Of a stretch of 64,000 bases of DNA, positions 58,204-64,000 are shown in pieces. This DNA comes from Bradyrhizobium sp. 190 (GTDB taxonomy: Bacteria > Pseudomonadota > Alphaproteobacteria > Rhizobiales > Xanthobacteraceae), in NCBI RefSeq assembly GCF_023073415.1, contig NZ_JADPJL010000047.1:62001-126000 (forward strand), in the 5' to 3' direction. The translations under genes were made by a program, and so were the position numbers. Numbering within the stretch: position 1 is the stretch's first letter; each line of letters begins with the position of its first letter. Below the pieces are notes generated by a model. It did no database searches and was not told the DNA's origin. It saw nothing but the letters and a program-made list of their open reading frames with translations.

Positions 58204-58869
58204 CTAGCCAAGGTCGCTCTTGGCGATATCCCACATCAGCCGGTAGACGCCGCTCGTGATCACGTGCGGCTTGAACACGGTATTGTCGAGAAACCGTATC
58301 TTCGCAGGCGGCACCGCGCCAACGTCGGTGGCGTCGATCAGCACGAACCAATCGCTGGCGCCGGGATTGGCAGCCGATGGATCGTCAGTAATCGGCTTCG
58401 ACAGCGCCGGATCGCTCTCGATCAGGTGCATGGAGATGATGCCGTCGAGCGTGCTGGGGTCGAGTAGCTCTCGCAGTGCGGCGCGCAATTTGTCTTCGCC
58501 GCCTGCCGCAGGGCGCAGTCGGATGATACCGAGTGCCGCGCCGCGGCCGGTGCCCTGGCTGATCGTGATGCGCGCGACCGCCCGGATCATATTCTGAAAG
58601 CGGGCGATGTTGGCCTTCGACCACTCAGTTTGGTTCGCCAGTGCGGTGCGATAGGCGGGGCTGTCCAGCACCTCAAACGTTTCGGTGGAGTAGAGGCTGA
58701 GATATTTCGGATTGCCGTCCTGCGCGACATAGCGGCGGGCTTCGAGGAAGCCTGCGATCGCGACGCGCTCTTCGAGGTGTTCGCGATCGTACCAGCGATT
58801 GAACTCGGCTTCGTGTGCGGCGTCGATGTTCATCGACGTCAGCAGCATGCCTTTTCCGGCCATCGGCAT
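58204..58869 (-). CDS. Hypothetical protein, dimeric alpha/beta-barrel-like
   Basis: A 221-aa soluble protein. Its N-terminal stretch (LTSMNIDAAHEAEFNRWYDREHLEERVAI) resembles EthD-like or DUF4286 ferredoxin-fold domains, with a probable second half-domain. No catalytic motif is recognised. The ATG at 58869 is preceded by AGGA. It begins 11 bases after the peptidase gene stop and so likely shares its transcript; a role in handling small molecules is speculation. Confidence 0.7.
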   Translation of the reverse strand: MPMAGKGMLLTSMNIDAAHEAEFNRWYDREHLEERVAIAGFLEARRYVAQDGNPKYLSLYSTETFEVLDSPAYRTALANQTEWSKANIARFQNMIRAVARITISQGTGRGAALGIIRLRPAAGGEDKLRAALRELLDPSTLDGIISMHLIESDPALSKPITDDPSAANPGASDWFVLIDATDVGAVPPAKIRFLDNTVFKPHVITSGVYRLMWDIAKSDLG

Positions 58870-58880
58870 TTTCTTGTTTC

Positions 58881-59867
58881 CTATTTGCCAGTTCTGGAAG
58901 CCATGTCCGCGATCGCCTTCATCACGGAGTCGCGGACGCCGGGATCGTACAGCGTGTGGCCGGCGCCCTCGACGAAACGGATCTCGGCCTCGCGCCAAAG
59001 GGCCGCGAGCGCATGCGAGGTCGCGGGTGGACACAGCAGGTCGTAGCGGCCCTGCACGATGATGCCGGGGATGCCTTTGAGCCTGCCTGCTTCCCGCAGC
59101 AACTGGTTCGGCTGCAAGAAGCAGTCATTGGCGAAGTAGTGCGCTTCCATGAACGGCGTGGCCGGCAGGCCCCGCGACGAACTGAGCGCCGCCAGTTCGA
59201 GGCGTGTGCGGTTCGGCGCGTGTTCGGAAAGAATGCGTTCGGTTTCGCCCCACGCCCGCGCTGCGGGAATATTCACGTCAGGATTGGGATCGAGGATACG
59301 GCGAAAATAGGCCTGGATCGGTTGAGCGCGTTCGTCTTCGGGCAGCACGCTCAGGAAATCGTCGTAAAGGCCGGGATAGAAACGCGGCAGCGTGTTGAGA
59401 AATCCGTTCTCGATTTCCTGGATCGTGCCCAGGAACGTTGCGCGCAGCACGATGCCGGTGACGCGGTCGGGATGCGCTTCCGCGTACGCCAGCGCCAGCG
59501 TCGCGCCCCAGGAGCCGCCGACGATCATCCAGCGCTCGAAGCCGAATTTCTCGCGGATCGCCTCCATGTCCGCGATCAGATGCGGCAGCGTGTTGGCTTC
59601 GCGGCGGCCCTTGGGGCGGCTGCGGCCGGCACCGCGCTGGTCGAACAGCACCGCGTGGAAGCGCTCGGGATCGAACAGCCGGCGATGGTCCGGTTGGCAG
59701 CCGCTGCCGGGCCCGCCATGCAGATAGACCGTGGCAATGCCATCGACGCGACCGACGCTTTCGACGTAGATATCGTGACCGTCGCTGACCGCGAACTGCT
59801 CCGACGTCAGCGGCGCAAACGGATCGGCGGGTTTGACGGATTTGCCGGCGTCGGCGTCAGGCGCCAT
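58881..59867 (-). CDS. pip: Proline iminopeptidase-like alpha/beta hydrolase (S33)
   Basis: A 328-aa alpha/beta hydrolase. The oxyanion loop is HGGPGSGC, the nucleophile Ser119 lies in GGSWGA, and acid and base are in GRYDLLCPP and EGAGHTLYD. This is the proline iminopeptidase pattern. The gene overlaps the end of pqqE by 11 bases, so translation is coupled. PQQ maturation requires release of the cross-linked Glu-Tyr from PqqA, normally by PqqF/G metalloproteases not present in this window, so a role in trimming PqqA is worth testing but unproved. Confidence 0.92.
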   Translation of the reverse strand: MAPDADAGKSVKPADPFAPLTSEQFAVSDGHDIYVESVGRVDGIATVYLHGGPGSGCQPDHRRLFDPERFHAVLFDQRGAGRSRPKGRREANTLPHLIADMEAIREKFGFERWMIVGGSWGATLALAYAEAHPDRVTGIVLRATFLGTIQEIENGFLNTLPRFYPGLYDDFLSVLPEDERAQPIQAYFRRILDPNPDVNIPAARAWGETERILSEHAPNRTRLELAALSSSRGLPATPFMEAHYFANDCFLQPNQLLREAGRLKGIPGIIVQGRYDLLCPPATSHALAALWREAEIRFVEGAGHTLYDPGVRDSVMKAIADMASRTGK

Positions 59868-61065
59868 GCTCGCCTTCCGTCTCCAGCGTGCCGCCGGCGA
59901 AATTGCGATAGAGAAAACGGTCCTGGTGGGCGGCAGCTTCGCGCTCGGCGTCCTTGAAGATCTGCTCGTGCATCGGCGACAGCGTGCAGGCCGGGTCGGT
60001 ATTGCCGGCGTCGCCGGTCAGCGCAAAAGCCTGACAGCGGCAGCCGCCAAAGTCGATCTCGCGGAATTCGCAGCTCTTGCACGGCTCGGGCATCCAGCCG
60101 GTGCCGCGATAGCGGTTGAAGGCTTCAGAATTCTGCCAGATCCAGGCGATCGAATGATTTGAGCGCACGGATTCGAATTCGAGCCCGGTGATGCTCTCCG
60201 CCGCATGGCAGGGCAGCACCTTGCCCGCCGGCGAGATGTTGAAGAACTGCCGGCCCCAGCCGCCCATGCATTTCTTCGGCCGCAGCGCGTAGTAGTCCGG
60301 CACCACATAGTCGATGGCGAGAATGCCTTTCAGGCGCGTCGCGGCTTCCTCGACGATCCGGCTGGTCTCCTCGATCTGCTCGAGCGTCGGCATCAGGGCG
60401 GCGCGGTTCTTCAGCGCCCAGCCGTAATATTGGACATTGGCGACTTCGAGCCGGTCGGCGTCGAGATCGACCGCCATCTGGATGATGTCGGAGAGCTGGT
60501 GCAGGTTCTGGCGGTGCATGACGGCGTTCACCGTCAGCGGCATATCGAGCTCGCGCGTCCATTTCGCGGCCTCGATCTTCTTTTCGTGCGCGTTCTTCAA
60601 TCCGGCGACGCGATCGGCCACCATGGGTTCGTTGCCTTGGAAACTGATCTGCACGTGGCAGAGGCCGGCATCGGCCAGCGCCGAAAGTTTTTCCTTTGTC
60701 AGTAGCACCGCTGACGTAATGAGGTTGCTGTACAGCCCGACGTCGGTCGCATGCTGCACCAGCTCCACCAGGTCCTTGCGCGCGGTCGGCTCGCCGCCGG
60801 AGAAATGGATCTGCAGCACGCCGATTTCGGCGAGCTCGCTCAGAACCTTCTTCCATTCCTCGGTGGTGAGTTCGCTGCCGCCACGGTCGAGTTCGATCGG
60901 GTTGGAGCAATAGGGGCATTGCAGCGGGCAGCGATGCGTCAGTTCGGCTAGCACCGCGAGGGGAATGCCGAACGTTTCCGCGGTCGAACGTTGCGATTCC
61001 AGAACCGCGAGCCCGTCACTGGGCGCGGCGCCGGCTGTTTTGCCATCTGCGAGAATGTCGCTCAT
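59857..61065 (-). CDS. pqqE: PqqA peptide cyclase (radical SAM)
   Basis: A 402-aa radical SAM enzyme that forms the Glu-Tyr carbon-carbon cross-link in PqqA. The SAM-cluster cysteines are 46, 50 and 53 (RCPLQCPYC). The C-terminal SPASM region carries the auxiliary-cluster cysteines (KCMGGWG, LPCHAAE, CKSCEFREIDFGGCRCQ). The start overlaps pqqD as ATGA. It needs PqqD as peptide chaperone, encoded immediately upstream. Confidence 0.97.
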   Translation of the reverse strand: MSDILADGKTAGAAPSDGLAVLESQRSTAETFGIPLAVLAELTHRCPLQCPYCSNPIELDRGGSELTTEEWKKVLSELAEIGVLQIHFSGGEPTARKDLVELVQHATDVGLYSNLITSAVLLTKEKLSALADAGLCHVQISFQGNEPMVADRVAGLKNAHEKKIEAAKWTRELDMPLTVNAVMHRQNLHQLSDIIQMAVDLDADRLEVANVQYYGWALKNRAALMPTLEQIEETSRIVEEAATRLKGILAIDYVVPDYYALRPKKCMGGWGRQFFNISPAGKVLPCHAAESITGLEFESVRSNHSIAWIWQNSEAFNRYRGTGWMPEPCKSCEFREIDFGGCRCQAFALTGDAGNTDPACTLSPMHEQIFKDAEREAAAHQDRFLYRNFAGGTLETEGEHGA

Positions 61066-61373
61066 GACGTCTTCTCACGCGCTTCGGTCAGGAAACCCTT
61101 GTCGGCAAGATCTTGCAGCATTCCGATGACGTCGGTTAAGATCGCCTCGCGCGGTGCGGCGTATTTGGCGGCGAGCTGATCGGCCATATCGCCGACGCTG
61201 CGCACGCCGTCGCAAAGCTGCAGCACCTCGACTGCGATTTCGTCCGGCGCCAGCACGCGCTCCGGTGCCAGGATCACCCAGACCTGCCGCGTCTCATCGA
61301 ATTTCAGCCGGGCGTGCCGCGGCAATTTCGGCCGGCTCGCCTCGCTGACACTGATGTTGCGGCTCGCAGCCAT
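61062..61373 (-). CDS. pqqD: PqqA-binding chaperone
   Basis: A 103-aa RiPP-recognition-element protein that delivers PqqA to PqqE. RHARLKFDETRQVWVILAPE and LDDIAVEVLQL-like (here APDEIAVEVLQLCDG) match the family. It lies 20 bases after the pqqC stop and overlaps pqqE by 4 bases. Confidence 0.95.
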   Translation of the reverse strand: MAASRNISVSEASRPKLPRHARLKFDETRQVWVILAPERVLAPDEIAVEVLQLCDGVRSVGDMADQLAAKYAAPREAILTDVIGMLQDLADKGFLTEAREKTS

Positions 61374-61393
61374 CGATCGCTAGTCTCCTCCTG

Positions 61394-62173
61394 TCAGTCC
61401 CCTTGGGGCACGAACGCCCCGGGCGGAATGTGGCCTTCGACATAGGCATGATACAGCGCGTCGAGCTGAACCCATAGCACATTGGTCTTGAAGATCAGCG
61501 CATTGCAGACCGCCTCGCGCTCCGCCGGCGTCTTCGCATTTGCTTTCACGTATTCCAGGGCGAAGCCCGCATCGCGCGGCGCCTGCGTCAGGCGGCGGCT
61601 GAAGTAGCTCATGATATCAGGATTGACGAAATCATAGTGCTGCAGCATGCCGGAGATGCGTTCCTCATGCAGGTTCGGCGCGAACAGTTCCGTGAGCGAG
61701 GAGGCGATGGCCTCCAGCGGTGTCTTGTCGCGGCAGAAATGCACGTAGGCTTCCACCGCAAATCGCGTCGCGGGCAGGATGCCTTCGGTCGATTCCACAT
61801 AGGCGCTGTCGAGCCCGAGCCCCTCGGTCAGCTTCAGCCAGCGCTCGATACCGCCTTCCGAGCCGATATCGCCGTCGTGATCCTCGATCCGGTGCCGCCA
61901 TTCGATTCTTGTGGCGCGATCGCGGAACCGCGAGATCACCATCGCGTCCTTGAGCGGGATCGTGCTCTGGTAGAAATAGCGGTTCAGCGCCCAGGCCTGT
62001 ACCTGTCCCTTGTTGAGCTTGCCGCCGTGCAGCAGCCGATGAAAGGGATGCAGATTGTGATAGCGCGTCGCGCCGATGTGGCGGAGCATCGCTTCGAGTT
62101 CATCGGCATTGTTTAGCGTGATGCCTTTGCCGATCGATAGGGCGGTCATTTCCACCTTGGCCATGACATTCAC
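61394..62173 (-). CDS. pqqC: Pyrroloquinoline-quinone synthase
   Basis: A 259-aa heme-oxygenase-fold oxidase catalysing the final ring closure and oxidation to PQQ. RYHNLHPFHRLLHGGKLNKGQVQAW and NRYFYQSTIP carry active-site residues. I prefer a GTG at 62173, because GGAG sits exactly 8 bases before it and the codon overlaps the pqqB stop (GTGA); the first ATG (62164) is too far from that ribosome site. Confidence 0.94.
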   Translation of the reverse strand: MNVMAKVEMTALSIGKGITLNNADELEAMLRHIGATRYHNLHPFHRLLHGGKLNKGQVQAWALNRYFYQSTIPLKDAMVISRFRDRATRIEWRHRIEDHDGDIGSEGGIERWLKLTEGLGLDSAYVESTEGILPATRFAVEAYVHFCRDKTPLEAIASSLTELFAPNLHEERISGMLQHYDFVNPDIMSYFSRRLTQAPRDAGFALEYVKANAKTPAEREAVCNALIFKTNVLWVQLDALYHAYVEGHIPPGAFVPQGD

Positions 62174-63099
62174 AGCGTGATCTCCGTTCCATCGGCGGGG
62201 ATCTGCCAGCCCGCCTGTTCCAATTCCTTTCGCTCGTCCGAGCCGGAGAGCAGAGCAGGGTTGGAGTTGTTGATATGCAGGAACACCCTGCGGCCGATAT
62301 CGAGGCCGGCAAGGCTCTCGATCGCGCCATGTTCGCCCGACATTGAAATATGGCCCATCCCTTGTCCCGTCTTGGTGCCGAGCCCCTGGACGATCAATTC
62401 GTCGTCGCGCCACACGGTGCCGTCGAAGAAGACCAGCGCCGCGCCCGCCAGGCGCGATTTGAGATCGTCGGTCACGTCAGCGCAGGCGGCCAGGAAATAG
62501 AAGTACTTGCCGCTGCGCTTGTCCAGGATCCTAAGCCCCAGCGTATCGCCGGCGGCGTCACCGCCCGCCGGATGCGCCTTGCCTTCGAGATACCACGCGC
62601 CCTTGCCGGGAACCGCGAAGGGAAGGATTTCCATGCCGGACGGTGAGCCGTCGGGCAGGGCGGGCTCGAACGCCCTGTCGACCTCGATCGGCCGCCGCTT
62701 CACGTTGTTTTCGCCCAGCACGTTAAAGATGCTGTTCGATCTCAAAATCGCAAGGACCCGCTCATGTGCATAGAGCGTGAAGGGCGATCCCTCGCGCATC
62801 GACAACAGCCCTGCGACCGCGTCGATTTCGCCATTGGTCAGGATCACGCCGGCGATCGGGCTGTGCCTGACCTGTCCGGCTTTGGGGTGAAGCTGCGGCG
62901 TCGCGATCACCTGCTGACGCAGGTCAGGCGAGGCGTTGACGAGATACCAGTGCGCACCGTCGGCGCTGACGGCGATCGAGGCCTGGGTACTGCGCTGTTC
63001 GGGATTTTCGCTTCGTGCCTTCCGGCACACCGGACATCCGCAGTTCCACTGCGGAACCCCGCCGCCTGCCGCGGCGCCCAGGACGACGACGCGAAGCAT
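62170..63099 (-). CDS. pqqB: PQQ biosynthesis protein B
   Basis: A 309-aa metallo-beta-lactamase-fold protein, proposed to hydroxylate the PqqA-derived tyrosine. Its N-terminus MLRVVVLGAAAGGGVPQWNCGCPVC has the CxCxxC zinc motif at 20, 22 and 25. VILTNGEIDAVAGLLSMREG matches the conserved core. It lies 147 bases below pqqA, a spacer typical of pqq operons in which pqqA is transcribed in excess. Confidence 0.96.
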   Translation of the reverse strand: MLRVVVLGAAAGGGVPQWNCGCPVCRKARSENPEQRSTQASIAVSADGAHWYLVNASPDLRQQVIATPQLHPKAGQVRHSPIAGVILTNGEIDAVAGLLSMREGSPFTLYAHERVLAILRSNSIFNVLGENNVKRRPIEVDRAFEPALPDGSPSGMEILPFAVPGKGAWYLEGKAHPAGGDAAGDTLGLRILDKRSGKYFYFLAACADVTDDLKSRLAGAALVFFDGTVWRDDELIVQGLGTKTGQGMGHISMSGEHGAIESLAGLDIGRRVFLHINNSNPALLSGSDERKELEQAGWQIPADGTEITL

Positions 63100-63246
63100 G
63101 ATCCGTCTCCTGGAGCTTCCAGACTTGAAGAAACAAGCTGAACTACAAACGCCGCAAAGTGGACACCGGCGTCGGACACACTTCCGCTATCGGAACGTGT
63201 CAGGCCCGGAGGTCCACCTGCGTGAGATTATGAAACGCGCTACCGC

Positions 63247-63327
63247 TTACTTGCGGGCCGCGCACATATACATGTTGATTTCCATGCCGACCGATACTTC
63301 GACGATTTTCGGCGCTTTCCAGGCCAT
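63247..63327 (-). CDS. pqqA: PQQ precursor peptide PqqA
   Basis: A 26-aa ribosomally made precursor, MAWKAPKIVEVSVGMEINMY followed by MCAARK. Glu16 and Tyr20 (E-x3-Y) are the residues joined by PqqE and become the PQQ backbone. A strong GGGAGAGG precedes the ATG; longer readings upstream are not family-like. It heads the operon pqqABCDE-pip. Confidence 0.96.
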   Translation of the reverse strand: MAWKAPKIVEVSVGMEINMYMCAARK

Positions 63328-63634
63328 TTGCCTCTCCCTTTTGATACCGGGCGACCTCCGCCCTTCCAGGTTAAGGTAATGCGGATCAAAAAGTTCGCCA
63401 GTTAAATCTTTTGCCTGGAACCGCCATTTGTTTATGCTGCGCTGCAAAGGGATTTCACGGAGTTGTGCGGAGGGCCTCGGTCAAAACAACGTGGGATCAA
63501 GCGTTTCGCGGTTGTTCGCACCACCGCGAGTGGCAATTCTGGGTGCGACGGGGCGCTACCGGCTCCGGATAAAGAACTTGTGAGATAGTGAGGGCCTCCG
63601 GTTGCGGGGCCTCAACGGAGCCAGGTTTGTGCCG
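63328..63634. other. Divergent upstream region of pqqA
   Basis: About 300 bases between pqqA and the DUF6894 gene on the opposite strand. It should contain the pqq promoter. I saw no consensus EcfG or sigma-54 site and no RNA gene; a GGAAC at 63418 lacks a matching -10 box at the right distance. Confidence 0.4.
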
Positions 63635-63892
63635 ATGCCGCGATATTACTTCAACACCCGTATCGGCGATGAGCTGATTTCCGATCCTGACGGCGAAGTG
63701 CTTGTCGATCCCGATCGTGCCTGGGAAATGGCGCGCGCCATGATCCGGGAGCTGCTCAAGACCGACGGTGCCGATGGCGCGCTATTGAGCGCGATCATCG
63801 AGGTGACCGACGACGACGGCGAGATCGTGCTGGAGTTTCCGTTCGCGGAAGCGATCCTCGATGCCCCCGGCGCCTCGGTTACGAAGCACTGA
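63635..63892 (+). CDS. DUF6894 family protein
   Basis: An 85-aa protein starting MPRYYFNTRIGDELISDPDG, the characteristic DUF6894 opening, with an acidic remainder. Members are small, often stress-associated proteins of rhizobia with no known activity. The ATG at 63635 fits family N-termini; a GTG two codons earlier is an alternative. It is divergent from the pqq operon. Confidence 0.82.
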   Translation: MPRYYFNTRIGDELISDPDGEVLVDPDRAWEMARAMIRELLKTDGADGALLSAIIEVTDDDGEIVLEFPFAEAILDAPGASVTKH

Positions 63893-64000
63893 CATGCGAT
63901 GAGGCCGGCCGGCGTCGGGCCGACCATTCGGCCGGCGCGGTTTCTGCGATGCATGTTTCCGGTTGCGCTTCGACAGAAAAATATCGGAGATTGCCGCTCG

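Overview
The window looks like chromosome of a Bradyrhizobium-type alphaproteobacterium (Nitrobacteraceae). The reasons are its high GC content, protein sequences that read as bradyrhizobial throughout, several palindromic repeat families I associate with Bradyrhizobium and Rhodopseudomonas, and GGAAC-N16-CGTT motifs typical of the alphaproteobacterial general-stress sigma factor EcfG. This taxonomic call rests on recognition, not on a search. I see no tRNA, rRNA, CRISPR array, intact insertion sequence or prophage.

Layout. (1) 0.2-8.5 kb: a complete high-affinity K+ uptake operon, kdpF-A-B-C-D-E, preceded and interleaved by two extra tiny membrane ORFs. (2) 8.5-11.6 kb: a patchwork zone with a GDYXLXY/DUF2157 gene pair and a flavin-binding PNPOx-like gene, bounded by two decayed pieces of the 3' end of a kdpE copy. 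(3) 11.7-16.8 kb: a TRAP transporter (dctP-Q-M, FcbT-like) and an acyl/aryl-CoA ligase. (4) 17.0-21.0 kb: a basic DUF6496 protein, then divergent ku and ligD for non-homologous end joining, whose shared 100-bp spacer holds overlapping EcfG-type promoters. (5) 21.1-38 kb: a small DUF3309 protein, a polyhydroxyalkanoate-system protein, and a large alpha-glucan/trehalose block. In this block treS-maltokinase, glgB, glgX, treZ and treY form one minus-strand operon, with malQ and a GH15 hydrolase running the other way. (6) 38.0-45.5 kb: an oxidative pentose phosphate operon (tal-pgi, gnd, zwf, pgl, gntK, HAD phosphatase). (7) 45.5-47.1 kb: sparse DNA with two small secreted-protein candidates and a phased repeat. 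(8) 47.1-51.9 kb: prkA-yeaH-spoVR, ending in a strong hairpin terminator. (9) 52.0-56.7 kb: a 2-oxoacid:ferredoxin oxidoreductase operon with a fused GltD-like/ferredoxin subunit. (10) 57.0-58.9 kb: chrA and a small unknown gene. (11) 58.9-63.3 kb: pqqABCDE with a proline iminopeptidase-like hydrolase overlapping pqqE. (12) A DUF6894 protein closes the window.

How the parts fit. Blocks 4, 5 and 8 read as stress and desiccation physiology: trehalose made from glycogen (TreY/TreZ) and from maltose (TreS), stress-induced end joining, and the PrkA stress kinase. Block 6 takes glucose-6-phosphate and gluconate through the oxidative pentose phosphate route. PQQ would serve periplasmic sugar and alcohol dehydrogenases, one possible source of gluconate for GntK. 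The strongest non-routine signals are the kdpE 3'-end remnants, the stress promoters at ku/ligD and malQ, the tiny ORFs around kdpF, and the hydrolase coupled to pqqE.
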